Translations under genes and position numbers: made by a program
In this document: positions 45,956 through 56,584 of the stretch, in pieces
How the letters are laid out: every line of letters begins with the position of its first letter
Numbering within the stretch: the stretch's first letter is position 1
DNA from: Streptomyces sp. TRM70350
GTDB lineage: Bacteria > Actinomycetota > Actinomycetes > Streptomycetales > Streptomycetaceae
Reading direction: 5' to 3'
Length of the DNA stretch: 64,000 nt
Assembly: GCF_019219825.1 (NCBI RefSeq)
Contig: NZ_JAHUXH010000002.1
Span: 372,001-436,000 of the forward strand
The notes under the pieces: generated by a model
Told to the model about the DNA's origin: nothing
The model's database searches: none
Seen by the model: the letters and a program-made list of their open reading frames with translations, nothing else

Positions 45956-47475
45956 GGCCGGCGCCAGCTCCGTCCGTCTCGTTCGAGCATCTGGTCCGCC
46001 TCGACGGGCCCCCACGTTCCGGCCGGGTACTGGGCGGGCCTGCCGTTGCTGTCCCAGTACTCCTCGATCGGGTCGAGGATCTTCCAGGACAGCTCGACCT
46101 CCTCGGTGCGCGGGAAGAGGTTCGAGTCGCCCAGCAGGACGTCCAGGATCAGCCGTTCGTACGCCTCCGGGCTGGACTCCGTGAAGGACTCGCCGTACGC
46201 GAAGTCCATGGAGACGTCCCGGATCTCCATCGAGGTGCCCGGCACCTTGGAGCCGAAGCGGACGGTGACGCCCTCGTCGGGCTGGACGCGGATGACGATC
46301 GCGTTCTGGCCCAGCTCCTCGGTGGCCGTCGCGCCGAAGGGGGAGTGCGGGGCGCGCTGGAAGACCACCGCGATCTCGGTGACGCGGCGGCCGAGGCGCT
46401 TGCCGGTGCGCAGGTAGAACGGCACACCGGCCCACCGCCGGTTGTCGATCTCCAGCTTGATCGCGGCGTACGTGTCGGTCTTCGACGCGCGGTCGATGCC
46501 GTCCTCTTCGAGGTAGCCGATGACCTTCGCGCCGCCCTGCCAGCCCGCCGCGTACTGTCCGCGCACGGTGTCGCGGCCCAGGTCCCTGGGCAGCCTCACG
46601 GCACCCAGCACCTTCGTCTTCTCCGCGGCCAGCGCGTCCGCGTCGAAGGAGGCGGGCTCCTCCATCGCGGTCAGCGCGAGCAGCTGCAGCAGGTGGTTCT
46701 GGATGACGTCACGGGCGGCGCCGATCCCGTCGTAGTACCCCGCCCGGCCGCCGATGCCGATGTCCTCGGCCATGGTGATCTGCACATGGTCCACGAAGGA
46801 CCGGTTCCAGATCGGCTCGAACATCGTGTTGGCGAAGCGCAGCGCCAGGATGTTCTGGACGGTCTCCTTGCCCAGGTAGTGGTCGATCCGGAAGACCTGG
46901 TCCGGGGCGAAGACCTCGTGGACGACCTTGTTCAGCTCCTCGGCCGACTTCAGGTCGTGCCCGAACGGCTTCTCGATCACCGCGCGGCGCCACGAGCCGC
47001 TCGTCTGGTCCGCCAGCCCGTGCTTCTTCAGCTGCTGGATGACCACCGGGAAGGAGCGCGGCGGCACCGACAGGTAGAAGGCGAAGTTGCCGCCCGTGCC
47101 CTGCGCCTTGTCCAGCTCGTCGATGGTGGCGCGCAACCGCTCGAATGCGTCGTCGTCGTCGAAGGTGCCCTGCACGAAGCGCATCCCCTGGATGAGCTGC
47201 TGCCAGACCTCCTCGCGGAACGGCGTGCGGGCGTGTGCCTTGACCGCGTCGTGGACCTCCTGCGCGAAGTCCTCGTTGGCCCACTCGCGGCGGGCGAACC
47301 CGACCAGCGAGAAGCCCGGCGGCAGCAGACCCCGGTTCGCGAGGTCGTACACCGCGGGCATCAGCTTCTTTCGTGACAAATCGCCCGTGACGCCGAAAAT
47401 GACAAGGCCCGACGGCCCCGCGATACGCGGGAGCCGTCGGTCTGCGGGGTCACGCAGCGGGTTGCTGCTCGACAA
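45952..47475 (-). CDS. zwf: Glucose-6-phosphate 1-dehydrogenase
   Basis: A 507-residue NADP-linked dehydrogenase, first step of the oxidative pentose phosphate pathway and a main NADPH source. The nucleotide site FGVTGDLSRKKLMPAVYDL is near residue 28, and the substrate-site signature RIDHYLGKETVQNILALRF contains the catalytic His and Lys. It lies 4 nt after tal and is coupled to opcA by overlap. Confidence 0.98.
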   Translation of the reverse strand: MSSSNPLRDPADRRLPRIAGPSGLVIFGVTGDLSRKKLMPAVYDLANRGLLPPGFSLVGFARREWANEDFAQEVHDAVKAHARTPFREEVWQQLIQGMRFVQGTFDDDDAFERLRATIDELDKAQGTGGNFAFYLSVPPRSFPVVIQQLKKHGLADQTSGSWRRAVIEKPFGHDLKSAEELNKVVHEVFAPDQVFRIDHYLGKETVQNILALRFANTMFEPIWNRSFVDHVQITMAEDIGIGGRAGYYDGIGAARDVIQNHLLQLLALTAMEEPASFDADALAAEKTKVLGAVRLPRDLGRDTVRGQYAAGWQGGAKVIGYLEEDGIDRASKTDTYAAIKLEIDNRRWAGVPFYLRTGKRLGRRVTEIAVVFQRAPHSPFGATATEELGQNAIVIRVQPDEGVTVRFGSKVPGTSMEIRDVSMDFAYGESFTESSPEAYERLILDVLLGDSNLFPRTEEVELSWKILDPIEEYWDSNGRPAQYPAGTWGPVEADQMLERDGRSWRRP

Positions 47476-47479
47476 GGTG

Positions 47480-48598
47480 TCAGCCCTCCGAAGGGGCGAG
47501 TCGCTTCAGCTCGGCCTCGGTCGAGGCCAGCAGGTCGTTCCAGGACGCCGCGAACTTCTCGACGCCCTCGTCCTCAAGAAGCTGGACCACGTCGTCGTAC
47601 TTGATCCCGAGCTGCTCGACCGCGTCGAGGTCGGCCCGGGCCTGCTCGTACGTCCCGGCGACGGTGTTGCCGGTGATCTCACCGTGGTCCTCGGTGGCCA
47701 GCAGGGTGGCCTCGGGCATGGTGTTGACGGTGTTCGGCGCGACCAGGTCGTCGACGTACATGGTGTCCTTGTACGCCTTGTCCTTCACGCCGGTCGACGC
47801 CCACAGCGGACGCTGCTTGTTGGCGCCCGCGTTCTCCAGCGCGCTCCAGCGGTCCGAGCCGAAGACCTCCTCGTACGTCTGGTAGGCGAGCCGCGCGTTG
47901 GCGACGGCGGCCTTGCCGCGCAGCGCCTTGGCCTCGTCGGTGCCGAGCGCGTCGATCCGCTTGTCGATCTCGGTGTCCACGCGGGACACGAAGAAGGACG
48001 CCACCGAGTGGATCAGGGAGAGGTCGAGGCCCTTCGCCTTCGCCTTCTCCAGGCCGGAGAGGTAGGCGTCCATGACCTCGCGGTAGCGCTCCAGCGAGAA
48101 GATCAGCGTGACGTTGACGCTGATGCCGTTGCCGATCGTCTCGGTGATCGCCGGCAGGCCCGCCTTGGTGGCCGGGATCTTGATCAGGGTGTTGGGCCGG
48201 TCCACCAGCCAGGCCAGCTGCCGGGCCTCGGCGACGGTGGCGCGGGTGTTGTGCGCGAGGCGCGGGTCGACCTCGATGGACACCCGGCCGTCCTGGCCGT
48301 TCGTGGCGTCGAAGACCGGGCGCAGGATGTCGGCGGCGTCCCGGACGTCCGCCGTGGTGATCATGCGGACGGCCTCCTCGACGGTGACCTTGCGGGCGGC
48401 GAGGTCGGCGAGCTGCTGCTCGTAGCCGTCACCGCTGCTGATCGCCTTCTGGAAGATCGTCGGGTTGGTGGTGACGCCCACGACGTGCTGCTGGTCGATC
48501 AGCTCGGCGAGGTTGCCGGACGTGATCCGCTTGCGCGACAGGTCGTCCAGCCAGATCGCGACGCCTTCATCGGAGAGGCGCTTCAGTGCGTCTGTCAT
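47480..48598 (-). CDS. tal: Transaldolase
   Basis: A 372-residue transaldolase of the actinobacterial long type, transferring dihydroxyacetone units in the non-oxidative pentose phosphate branch. [22 protein letters not shown] is at residues 41-62. The Schiff-base Lys lies in [40 protein letters not shown] and [15 protein letters not shown] follow. ATG 48598 is preceded by AGGAGAT. It lies 34 nt after tkt. Confidence 0.97.
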   Translation of the reverse strand: MTDALKRLSDEGVAIWLDDLSRKRITSGNLAELIDQQHVVGVTTNPTIFQKAISSGDGYEQQLADLAARKVTVEEAVRMITTADVRDAADILRPVFDATNGQDGRVSIEVDPRLAHNTRATVAEARQLAWLVDRPNTLIKIPATKAGLPAITETIGNGISVNVTLIFSLERYREVMDAYLSGLEKAKAKGLDLSLIHSVASFFVSRVDTEIDKRIDALGTDEAKALRGKAAVANARLAYQTYEEVFGSDRWSALENAGANKQRPLWASTGVKDKAYKDTMYVDDLVAPNTVNTMPEATLLATEDHGEITGNTVAGTYEQARADLDAVEQLGIKYDDVVQLLEDEGVEKFAASWNDLLASTEAELKRLAPSEG

Positions 48599-48632
48599 GG
48601 AAATTCCATCTCCTACGTGTCGTATATGAGCG

Positions 48633-50741
48633 TCAGCGCCGGGTGGCGGCGATCGATTCCCGGGCCGCCGCGATCGACTCCTTCGCCTTGGTGGCGACGG
48701 TCTCGGCGGTGAAGCCGTACTCGCGGAAAAGGACCTTGCCGTCGGCCGAAGCCCCGAAGTGCTCCAGGGAAACGATGCGACCGGCGTCCCCGACGTACTT
48801 GTGCCAGGTGAGGCCGATTCCTGCCTCGACCGCGACACGAGCCTTCACGGACGGCGGCAGCACGCTGTCCCGGTACCCCTGGTCCTGCTCCTCGAACCAC
48901 TCCACGGACGGCATCGACACCACCCGCGTCGGCACGCCGTCGGCCTGGAGCCGCTCGCGCGCCTCGACGGCCACGTGCACCTCGGAACCGGTCGCGATCA
49001 GGATGACCTGCGCCTCGCCGCCCTCGGCCTCGAACATCACGTAACCGCCGCGCGCGGCATCGTCGTTGGGCTCGTACGTCGGCACGCCCTGGCGGGTCAG
49101 CGCGAGACCGTGCGGGGCGCCCTTGCCGAACTCCTTGGTCCAGCGCCTGAGGATCTCCCGCCAGGCGATCGCGGTCTCGTTGGCGTCCGCCGGGCGGACC
49201 ACGTTCAGCCCCGGGATCGCGCGCAGCGACGCCAGGTGCTCGACCGGCTGGTGCGTCGGGCCGTCCTCACCGAGACCGATGGAGTCGTGCGTCCAGACGT
49301 ACGTCACCGGCAGGTGCATCAGCGCCGACAGGCGGACGGCGTTGCGCATGTAGTCGGAGAACACCAGGAACGTGCCGCCGTAGATACGGGTGTTGCCGTG
49401 CAGCGCGATGCCGTTCATCTCCGCGGCCATGGCGTGCTCACGGATGCCGAAGTGGATCGTGCGGCCGTACGGCTGCGCCTCGGGCAGCGGGTTGTCCGCC
49501 GGGAGGAACGACGACGTCTTGTCGATCGTCGTGTTGTTCGAGCCGGCCAGGTCGGCCGAGCCGCCCCACAGCTCCGGGATCACCGCGCCGAGCGCCTGCA
49601 GCACCTTGCCGGACGCGGCGCGCGTGGCGAGGCCCTTGCCCGCCTCGAAGACCGGGATCTTCTCCTCCCAGCCGGTGGGCAGCTCACCCTTGCTGATCCG
49701 GTCGAACTCGGCGGCGCGCTCCGGGTTGTTGTCGCGCCACTCCTGCAGCGACTTCTCCCACTCGGCCCGCGCCTGCCGGCCCCGCTCGAGGGCGCCCCGG
49801 GTGTGGGCGATGACCTCGTCGGCCACCTCGAAGGTCTGCTCCGGGTCGAAGCCGAGGACGCGCTTGGTGGCCGCGACCTCCTCGTCGCCGAGCGCCGAGC
49901 CGTGCGCGGCCTCGGTGTTCTGGGCGTTCGGGGCGGGCCAGGCGATGATCGAGCGCATCGCGATGAAGGACGGCCTGTCCGTGACCTTCTTGGCCGCCTC
50001 GATGGCGTTGTAGATCGCGTGCGGGTCCAGGTCGCCGTCCGGCTTCGGGGCGATGCGCTGGACGTGCCAGCCGTAGGCCTCGTACCGCTTGACCGTGTCC
50101 TCGGAGACGGCGGTCTCGGTGTCGCCCTCGATCGAGATGTGGTTGTCGTCCCACAGCAGGATCAGGTTGCCGAGCTTCTGGTGGCCGGCGAGGGAGGAGG
50201 CCTCGGCGGAGATGCCCTCCTGGAGGCAGCCGTCACCGGCGATGCAGTAGACGAAGTGGTCGAACGGGGACTCGCCCTGGGCTGCGTCCGGGTCGAACAG
50301 GCCGCGCTCGTAGCGGGCGGCCATCGCCATGCCGACCGCGTTGGCGACACCCTGGCCGAGCGGGCCGGTGGTGGTCTCGACGCCCACGGTGTGGCCGTAC
50401 TCGGGGTGACCCGGGGTCTTCGAACCCCACGTCCTGAAGGCCTTCAGATCGTCCAGCTCCAGGCCGAAGCCGGCCAGGTACAGCTGGGTGTAGAGGGTCA
50501 GGGACGAGTGACCGGCGGACAGGACGAAACGGTCCCGCCCGACCCAGTCGGCGTCCGCCGGGTCGTGCCGCATCACCTTCTGGAAGAGGGTGTAGGCGGC
50601 CGGCGCCAGGCTCATCGCCGTACCGGGATGGCCGTTGCCGACCTTCTGTACGGCATCGGCGGCCAGGACGCGGGCGGTGTCCACGGCCCGCTGGTCCAAC
50701 TCGGTCCACTCGAGGTCTGTGGTGGTCGGCTTGGTGCTCAC
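48633..50741 (-). CDS. tkt: Transketolase
   Basis: A 702-residue thiamine-diphosphate enzyme of the non-oxidative pentose phosphate branch. The ThDP fold [19 protein letters not shown] ... [11 protein letters not shown] is intact, as are [16 protein letters not shown] near 38-53 and [19 protein letters not shown] for substrate and dimer contacts. The GTG start at 50741 fits the family N-terminus ([19 protein letters not shown]). It is the first gene of the operon running to pgl, reading from the divergent region shared with ctaB. Confidence 0.98.
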   Translation of the reverse strand: MSTKPTTTDLEWTELDQRAVDTARVLAADAVQKVGNGHPGTAMSLAPAAYTLFQKVMRHDPADADWVGRDRFVLSAGHSSLTLYTQLYLAGFGLELDDLKAFRTWGSKTPGHPEYGHTVGVETTTGPLGQGVANAVGMAMAARYERGLFDPDAAQGESPFDHFVYCIAGDGCLQEGISAEASSLAGHQKLGNLILLWDDNHISIEGDTETAVSEDTVKRYEAYGWHVQRIAPKPDGDLDPHAIYNAIEAAKKVTDRPSFIAMRSIIAWPAPNAQNTEAAHGSALGDEEVAATKRVLGFDPEQTFEVADEVIAHTRGALERGRQARAEWEKSLQEWRDNNPERAAEFDRISKGELPTGWEEKIPVFEAGKGLATRAASGKVLQALGAVIPELWGGSADLAGSNNTTIDKTSSFLPADNPLPEAQPYGRTIHFGIREHAMAAEMNGIALHGNTRIYGGTFLVFSDYMRNAVRLSALMHLPVTYVWTHDSIGLGEDGPTHQPVEHLASLRAIPGLNVVRPADANETAIAWREILRRWTKEFGKGAPHGLALTRQGVPTYEPNDDAARGGYVMFEAEGGEAQVILIATGSEVHVAVEARERLQADGVPTRVVSMPSVEWFEEQDQGYRDSVLPPSVKARVAVEAGIGLTWHKYVGDAGRIVSLEHFGASADGKVLFREYGFTAETVATKAKESIAAARESIAATRR

Positions 50742-51122
50742 CCTGGGTCAGGGCTCCTCTCCACATGTCGAAGGCCGGTGTCCTGCGCGTACACCGGCTG
50801 CCGGTGCACATGGCGCCCACCGGCCGTAGTCGAGCCTACCCCCGTAAGAACGTGCGTTTTTTCGCGTCATTCCAGAGTGCCGGGAGTGTCGTGGATCCGC
50901 CTCCCCACCGGGTCGTTTCCGTATTCGGCAAGTGAATACGCAGCCGCTCGTCCGAGTGCTCAATCGACGCCCTCCGCGCACCTCGGAGCACGCTGTCCAA
51001 CACGACCCCACCCCCGCGAAGGTCGCGGTATGGGCAACGTCTACAGTGGCGTGGTACGCGCGAGCCTTTACCGGGACCTCACACGGTTCGGGCTTGCTGG
51101 GATGTCTCTGTCAGGGGTGTGC
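50742..51122. other. Divergent control region between tkt and ctaB
   Basis: About 380 bp without a gene. It holds an 8-bp dyad GCCGGTGT/ACACCGGC (50774-50781 and 50791-50798) close to tkt, and an unusually T-rich patch (GCGTTTTTTCGCGTC, near 50855). No promoter pair clear enough to name was found for either gene. Open frames crossing it are antisense shadows of tkt. Confidence 0.45.
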
Positions 51123-52070
51123 GTGACGGCCGTTGAATCCCGTCCTGCGGGGGTAATCGGGACGAGCCAGAGCCCGAGTCACCGGCCGTTCGGGGCCCGT
51201 GTCAAGGGGTTCGTGGCGCTGACCAAGCCGCGGATCATCGAGCTGCTGCTGATCACCACCGTGCCGGTGATGTTCCTCGCCGAGCAGGGCGTGCCGGACC
51301 TAGGCCTCGTGCTCGTCACCTGCCTCGCCGGGTACCTGTCCGCGGGCGGCGCCAACGCGCTCAACATGTACATCGACCGCGACATCGACGCGCTGATGGA
51401 CCGCACCTCGCAGCGTCCGCTGGTCACCGGCATGGTCAGCCCCGGCGAGTGCCTCGCCTTCGGCATCGCCCTGGCGGTCGCCTCCACCCTGCTGTTCGGC
51501 CTCGCCGTCAACTGGCTGTCGGCCTGGCTCGCCCTCGGCGCGCTCCTCTTCTACGTCGTCGTCTACACGATGATCCTCAAGCGCCGTACCTCGCAGAACA
51601 TCGTCTGGGGCGGCATCGCGGGCTGCATGCCGGTGCTCATCGGCTGGACGGCCGTGACGAACTCCCTCTCCTGGGCGCCGTTCATCCTCTTCATGGTCAT
51701 CTTCTTCTGGACGCCGCCGCACTACTGGCCGCTGTCGATGAAGGTGCGGGACGACTACGCGCGCGTGGGCGTGCCGATGCTGCCGGTCATCGCGTCCAAC
51801 AAGGTCGTCGCCAAGCAGATCGTGATCTACAGCTGGGTCATGGTCGCGGTCTCCCTGCTGCTGACCCCGCTCGGCTACACCGGCTGGTTCTACACGCTGG
51901 TCGCGCTGGCGGCGGGCGGCTGGTGGCTGTGGGAGGCGCACGCGCTGCAGAACCGGGCGAAGGCCGAGGTGACGGGCGCGAAGCTGAAGGAGATGCGGCT
52001 GTTCCACTGGTCGATCACCTATGTGTCGGTGCTGTTCGTGGCGGTGGCGGTGGACCCGTTCCTGCGCTAG
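51123..52070 (+). CDS. ctaB: Protohaem IX farnesyltransferase (haem O synthase)
   Basis: A 315-residue UbiA-type prenyltransferase that converts haem B to haem O for cytochrome c oxidase. About eight to nine membrane helices are visible. The metal-binding Asp-rich loops are [20 protein letters not shown] near residue 85 and the later [19 protein letters not shown] 51123 ([10 protein letters not shown]) has AGGGG five nt upstream; GTG 51117 and ATG 51102 are in-frame alternatives. It works with CtaA (53699-54727). Confidence 0.95.
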   Translation: MTAVESRPAGVIGTSQSPSHRPFGARVKGFVALTKPRIIELLLITTVPVMFLAEQGVPDLGLVLVTCLAGYLSAGGANALNMYIDRDIDALMDRTSQRPLVTGMVSPGECLAFGIALAVASTLLFGLAVNWLSAWLALGALLFYVVVYTMILKRRTSQNIVWGGIAGCMPVLIGWTAVTNSLSWAPFILFMVIFFWTPPHYWPLSMKVRDDYARVGVPMLPVIASNKVVAKQIVIYSWVMVAVSLLLTPLGYTGWFYTLVALAAGGWWLWEAHALQNRAKAEVTGAKLKEMRLFHWSITYVSVLFVAVAVDPFLR

Positions 52071-52116
52071 CGGCCCTCCCTTTCCGTCTGTGCTACTCGC
52101 CGGTAGCATCGTGTCC

Positions 52117-52428
52117 ATGGGAGACACGCAGCAGGTGGACGAGCGCCGGGTGACCCGGCTCGCCAAGCAGATCAACGCCTTCGCCAGGGCGCACGGCGGG
52201 GCGGAGGCCCAGGTCTCGTATCTCGGCCGGAGCGGCGCCCGGATCGTGCTCGTCGGCGAGGACGGCGGCTGGGGCGACCTGGTGGCACCGACGTACGCGA
52301 CCGCCGAGAAGGCGGTGGAGAAGTCCGGCCTCACGGTCCACGAGTCCTTCGACGGCGAGTTCGCGGCGAAGGTGAAGACCGGCCCCTACGAGTGGAAGCG
52401 GATGGCCGGAATCCAGATCGGCGGCTGA
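52117..52428 (+). CDS. Conserved actinobacterial protein of unknown function
   Basis: A 103-residue hydrophilic protein with no signal or membrane segment. It has a basic N-terminal helix (ERRVTRLAKQINAFARAHGG) and an alternating beta pattern (AQVSYLGRSGARIVLVGEDGGWGDLVAPTYATAEKAVEKSGLTVHESF), ending TGPYEWKRMAGIQIGG. I recognise it only as a short protein that accompanies ctaB in Streptomyces. It starts 46 nt after ctaB. The stretch after it (52429-52569) is rich in CCCGGGCTTT repeats. Confidence 0.8.
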   Translation: MGDTQQVDERRVTRLAKQINAFARAHGGAEAQVSYLGRSGARIVLVGEDGGWGDLVAPTYATAEKAVEKSGLTVHESFDGEFAAKVKTGPYEWKRMAGIQIGG

Positions 52429-52569
52429 GCACCACCCCTTTCCCGGGCTTTCCGCGCTCTCCCGGGCTTTTCCCGGACGTTTTTCCGCCGGTGCGGGGAA
52501 CGCAACACCTGACACCCGGTTCACCCGTTAGGACTCGTAGGAGTACGTGGCCCAGTCCCGGGAGTCCGG

Positions 52570-53676
52570 ATGATCGAAACGCCGTCCCTCGTGGACCAGT
52601 ACTGCCACGGCGTTCTGAGAACGGAGCTGGGCCTCGGCACCTTCGAGGCCCAGCTGGCCCGCACCGAGGGCCCGCCCGCCCCCGGCACCACCCTCTTCGA
52701 CACCCAGACCGGCTTCGCGGTACGCCGCTGGTGCCCCCCGCTGCTCGGCCTGGAACCGCACTGCCCGCCCGCCCGCTATCTCGCCCGGCGTCGCGAACTC
52801 GGCGTACTGGAGGCGGCCCGGCGGCTGCTGCGCGGCAGCGGCATCACGACGTATCTCATCGACACCGGACTGCCCGGCGACCTGACCGGCCCCGCCGAGA
52901 TGGCCTCGACCGCGACCGCCGATGCACGTGAGATCGTCCGCCTGGAACTGCTGGCCGAGCAGGTCGCCGACACCTCCGGCACCGTCGAGTCGTTCCTGGC
53001 GAACCTCGCCGAGTCGGTGCACGGGGCCGCGGCGAACGCCGTCGCCTTCACCTCGGTCGCGGGCGTCCGGCACGGCCTCGCGCTCGCGCCCGAGCCGCCG
53101 GGGGCGGGTGAAGTGCGGGGCGCGGCGGGCCGCTGGCTGGCCGGTCGGCGGGTCGGCGGCGAGCTGAGCGACCCGGTGCTGCTGCGGCATCTGCTGTGGA
53201 TCGCGGTCGCCTCCGGCCTGCCCCTCCAGCTGCACGCCGGGCTCGGTGAACCGGGCCTGCGCATCGACCGCACGGACCCGGTGCTGCTCACGGACTTCGT
53301 CCGCGCGACGGCCGGCATGGGCACCGACCTGGTCCTGCTGCACGGCTACCCGTACCACCGCCACGCCGCCCACCTCGCCGGCGTCTTCCCGCACGTCTAC
53401 GCCGACTCCGGCGCCGCCCTGGTCCGCACCGGCGCCCGCGCCGCCACCGTCCTCGCCGAGATCCTGGAACTCGCCCCCTTCGGCAAGATCCTCTTCTCCA
53501 GCGGGGCCCAGGGCCTGCCCGAGCTGCACGTGGTGGGCGCCCGCCTGTTCCGCGAGGCCCTGGCCCGCGTCCTGGGCACCTGGGTGGCCGAGGGCGCCTG
53601 GTCCCTGGCGGACGCCCAGCGGGTCGCGGGCCTCATCGCGGCGGGGAACGCGCGCCGGGTGTACGGGCTGGAGTGA
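52570..53676 (+). CDS. Amidohydrolase-family (amidohydrolase_2-like) protein
   Basis: A 368-residue cytoplasmic TIM-barrel protein of the metal-dependent amidohydrolase superfamily. His-containing strands LPLQLHAGLGE, DLVLLHGYPYHRHAAHLAGVF and the HVYADSGAAL and GKILFSSGAQGLPELHVVGARLF segments near the C-terminus correspond to the active-site strands and the terminal loop of the amidohydrolase_2 group. The N-terminal VDQYCHGVL is the usual start of the barrel (D.HxH region), here with only one His. The substrate is unknown. ATG 52570 is the first start; the gene converges with ctaA. Confidence 0.82.
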   Translation: MIETPSLVDQYCHGVLRTELGLGTFEAQLARTEGPPAPGTTLFDTQTGFAVRRWCPPLLGLEPHCPPARYLARRRELGVLEAARRLLRGSGITTYLIDTGLPGDLTGPAEMASTATADAREIVRLELLAEQVADTSGTVESFLANLAESVHGAAANAVAFTSVAGVRHGLALAPEPPGAGEVRGAAGRWLAGRRVGGELSDPVLLRHLLWIAVASGLPLQLHAGLGEPGLRIDRTDPVLLTDFVRATAGMGTDLVLLHGYPYHRHAAHLAGVFPHVYADSGAALVRTGARAATVLAEILELAPFGKILFSSGAQGLPELHVVGARLFREALARVLGTWVAEGAWSLADAQRVAGLIAAGNARRVYGLE

Positions 53677-53698
53677 GCGCCCTGGCCGGGGCGGCCGG

Positions 53699-54727
53699 TC
53701 AGGCGGTGGTCAGCGTCCGGTCCGTCTGCCCGGGCAGGTCCGCCGGGGCGGTCCCGGGGCGTTCGCGCAGGGACAGGGCCACGCGCAGGACCGCGATCCA
53801 GACCAGGCAGGAGCCGAGCATGTGCAGGGCGACCAGGAGTTCGGGGAGGTCCGTGAAGTACTGGACGTAGCCGATGACGCCCTGGGCGAGCAGGATCAGG
53901 AACAGGTCGCGGGTGCGGTTCAGGGGGCCGCGCGGGGCGTCTACGGCCTTGAGGACGAACCACAGTGCGAAGGTCAGCGTCACCACGATCCACGCCAGGA
54001 CCGCGTGCACCTTGCTGACGGTCTCCCAGTCCACGGGCATGCGCGGTACGTCGCTGGAGTCGCCCGCGTGCGGGCCCGCCCCGGTGACCACCGTGCCGAC
54101 CACGATCAGCAGGACGCTGGCGGCGATCAGGCACCACACCAGCTGCCGCACGGCCTTGCCGACCAGCGGCCGCGCCGCACCGTCGCCCTCCCGGACGCGC
54201 TGCCACATCACCGTGGCGACGGTGATCAGCGCCGTGGTGGCGAGGAAGTGGGCCGCGACCGTGTACGGGTTGAGGCCGACCAGCACCACGATGCCGCCGA
54301 GCACGGCGTTGCTCATGACGACCCAGAACTGCGCCCAGCCCAGCCGGGTCAGGCCGCGCCGCCACGGCTTCTGCGCACGGGCCGCGATGATCGCCCAGCC
54401 GACCGCCGCGCACAGCACGTACGTGAGCATGCGGTTGCCGAACTCGATGACGCCGTGCAGGCCCATCTCGCGGGTCGCGGTCAGCGAGTCGGCCGTGCAC
54501 TTGGGCCAGGTCGGGCAGCCGAGGCCCGAGCCGGTCAGCCGGACCGCGCCGCCGGTGACCACGATGACCACCGACATGACGAGTGCGGCGAGGGCCGCTC
54601 TCCGAACCGTCCTGGTGGTGGGGGTCCAGCGTGCGGCGATGAAGGCGAGCGGGTTGCGCAGGGCCGCTGCGGCGTCGGCGCGGGTCAACTTTGGCACGCG
54701 CACCATCGTAGGTGGCCGCTTGTGCAC
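53699..54727 (-). CDS. ctaA: Haem A synthase
   Basis: A 342-residue CtaA/COX15-type membrane enzyme oxidising haem O to haem A for the aa3 oxidase. About eight transmembrane helices are seen. The first extracytoplasmic loop carries the Cys pair in RLTGSGLGCPTWPKCTADS, and haem-ligand His are in EFGNRMLT-associated and AAHFLATTALI, VHAVLAWIV and ALHMLGSCLVW segments. An N-terminal extension of about 35 residues precedes helix 1. The gene is separate from ctaB but only 1.6 kb away. Confidence 0.94.
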   Translation of the reverse strand: MHKRPPTMVRVPKLTRADAAAALRNPLAFIAARWTPTTRTVRRAALAALVMSVVIVVTGGAVRLTGSGLGCPTWPKCTADSLTATREMGLHGVIEFGNRMLTYVLCAAVGWAIIAARAQKPWRRGLTRLGWAQFWVVMSNAVLGGIVVLVGLNPYTVAAHFLATTALITVATVMWQRVREGDGAARPLVGKAVRQLVWCLIAASVLLIVVGTVVTGAGPHAGDSSDVPRMPVDWETVSKVHAVLAWIVVTLTFALWFVLKAVDAPRGPLNRTRDLFLILLAQGVIGYVQYFTDLPELLVALHMLGSCLVWIAVLRVALSLRERPGTAPADLPGQTDRTLTTA

Positions 54728-54764
54728 ACGTTCACGAGGGTCCCCCGGCCCCAGTCGGCGTGCG

Positions 54765-55544
54765 CTACTCCCAGCGGAAGAACCGGCCCGCCGCCGCCAG
54801 GCCCACGACCGACCACCCGGCCAGGATCCCCAGGTCGCCCCACGGCATCCCGCCCCCGTGCTGGAGCACGTCCCGCAGCCCGTCCGACAGCGCCGAGATG
54901 GGCAGCAGGCCCAGCACGCTCTGCGCCGCGTCCGGGAACTTGCCCAGCGGGACGATCACCCCGCCGCCGACGAGCAGCAGCAGGAAGACGAGGTTCGCGG
55001 CGGCCAGCGTCGCCTCCGCCTTCAGCGTGCCCGCCATCAGCAGACCGAGGCCGGAGAAGGCGGCCGTACCGAGGATCAGCAGAAGCAGTACGGCGAGCGG
55101 GTTGCCCTGCGGCGACCAGCCCAGCGCGAGGGCGATCACCGTCACGAGGACCACTTGGAGCACCTCGACGACCAGCACGGACGCGGTCTTCGCGGTCATC
55201 AGGCCCCAGCGGGGGAGCGGGGAGGACGCCAGCCGCTTGAGCACGCCGTACCGGCGTTCGAAGCCCGTCGCGATGGCCTGGCCCGTGAACGCCGTCGACA
55301 TCACGGCGAGCGCGAGGATGCCGGGGGCGAGGAAGTCGACGGCCTTTCCCGCGCCGGTGTCGACGATGTCGACGGTGCTGAAGAGCACGAGCAGCAGCGT
55401 CGGGATGATCACCGTCAGCAGCAGCTGCTCGCCGTTGCGCAGCAGCATCTTCGTCTCCAGCGCCGCCTGCGCCGCGATCATGCGGGGGAGCGGGGCCGCG
55501 CCGGGCCTGGGTGCGTACGTGCCTTTTCCGGCCGTCGTGGTCAC
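54765..55544 (-). CDS. ABC-2 type exporter permease
   Basis: A 259-residue ABC-2 membrane protein with six helices (LLLTVIIPTLLLVLFSTVDIV; AVMSTAFTGQAIATGFERRYGVLKRL; LVFLLLLVGGGVIVPLGKFPDA). The GTG at 55544 overlaps the ATPase stop by 4 nt. With the ATPase it forms a drug/daunorubicin-type exporter. The substrate is unknown. Confidence 0.93.
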   Translation of the reverse strand: MTTTAGKGTYAPRPGAAPLPRMIAAQAALETKMLLRNGEQLLLTVIIPTLLLVLFSTVDIVDTGAGKAVDFLAPGILALAVMSTAFTGQAIATGFERRYGVLKRLASSPLPRWGLMTAKTASVLVVEVLQVVLVTVIALALGWSPQGNPLAVLLLLILGTAAFSGLGLLMAGTLKAEATLAAANLVFLLLLVGGGVIVPLGKFPDAAQSVLGLLPISALSDGLRDVLQHGGGMPWGDLGILAGWSVVGLAAAGRFFRWE

Positions 55545-56464
55545 GCGCGCAGCTCCTTGCCGGTGAGCTCCAGAAAGACGTCTTCCAGGGTGTGCCGTTC
55601 CACCGAGATCCGGTCCGGCATCACCCCGTGCTGGGCGCACCACGACGTCACCGTCGCCAGCAGTTGCGGGTCGACCTTGCCGACGACCCGGTACGAGCCC
55701 GGCGTCAGCTCGGCGGCCGCGCAGTCCGCGGGGAGCGCCTTGAGCAGGGAGCCTATGTCGAGGCCGGGGCGGCCGGTGAAGCGCAGCGTGTTCTCGGCGC
55801 CGCCGCGGCACAGTTCCTCGGGGGAGCCCTGGGCGATGACCCGGCCGGCGTCGATGATCGCGACGTCGTCGGCGAGCTGCTCGGCCTCGTCCATGTAGTG
55901 GGTCGTGAGGATCACGGAGACGCCGTCCGCGCGCAGGTCCCGTACCAGACCCCAGGTGGCCCGGCGGGCCTGCGGGTCCAGGCCCGCGGTCGGCTCGTCC
56001 AGGAAGACCAGCTCCGGGCGGCCGACCACGGCCATGGCCAGGGCGAGACGCTGCTGCTGCCCGCCCGACAGCCGCCGGTACGTCGTACGGCCGCAGGAGC
56101 CGAGCCCGAGGCGCTCGATCAACGCCTCCACGTCCAGGGGGTGCGCGTGCAGCTTCGCGACATGGCGGAGCATCTCGTCCGCGCGGGCGCCGGAGTAGAC
56201 GCCGCCCGACTGGAGCATCACGCCGACCCGCGGCCGCAGCTCGCGGGACTGCCGCACCGGGTCGAGGCCCAGGACGCGCACCGTGCCCGAGTCCGGCCTC
56301 CGGTAGCCCTCGCAGATCTCGACCGTGGTCGTCTTTCCGGCCCCGTTGGGACCGAGCACGGCGGTGACGCCCGCCCGGGCCCGCAGGTCCAGGCCGTTCA
56401 CCGCGGTCTTGTCGCCGTACCGCTTCACCAGGGCCTGCACCTGGACCACGGGCTCACTTCGCAT
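55541..56464 (-). CDS. ABC-2 type exporter ATP-binding protein
   Basis: A 307-residue DrrA-like ATPase. Walker A is GPNGAGKTTTVEICEGY near residues 37-53, signature LSGGQQQRLALAMAV, Walker B LVFLDEPTAGLDP, and switch His TTHYMDEAEQLADD. The C-terminal 80 residues are the DrrA-type regulatory domain. ATG 56464 starts the operon with the permease. It is divergent from sufR across 208 bp. Confidence 0.95.
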   Translation of the reverse strand: MRSEPVVQVQALVKRYGDKTAVNGLDLRARAGVTAVLGPNGAGKTTTVEICEGYRRPDSGTVRVLGLDPVRQSRELRPRVGVMLQSGGVYSGARADEMLRHVAKLHAHPLDVEALIERLGLGSCGRTTYRRLSGGQQQRLALAMAVVGRPELVFLDEPTAGLDPQARRATWGLVRDLRADGVSVILTTHYMDEAEQLADDVAIIDAGRVIAQGSPEELCRGGAENTLRFTGRPGLDIGSLLKALPADCAAAELTPGSYRVVGKVDPQLLATVTSWCAQHGVMPDRISVERHTLEDVFLELTGKELRA

Positions 56465-56584
56465 GGCCCCAGAGTCTAGGTTCGCGGCCCGCGCCCGCGG
56501 GGGGCGGGGGGCCGGATCCGGCCGGTGACCGGGAACCCCTCCGACGGGGCACGATGATCGATCAAAGATCGTTTCTGCAGGTCA

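Noticed and set aside
51102..51122. Longer ctaB starts at ATG 51102 or GTG 51117
   Set aside because: The AGGGG site fits GTG 51123 better; the longer forms add only seven or two residues and cannot be excluded.
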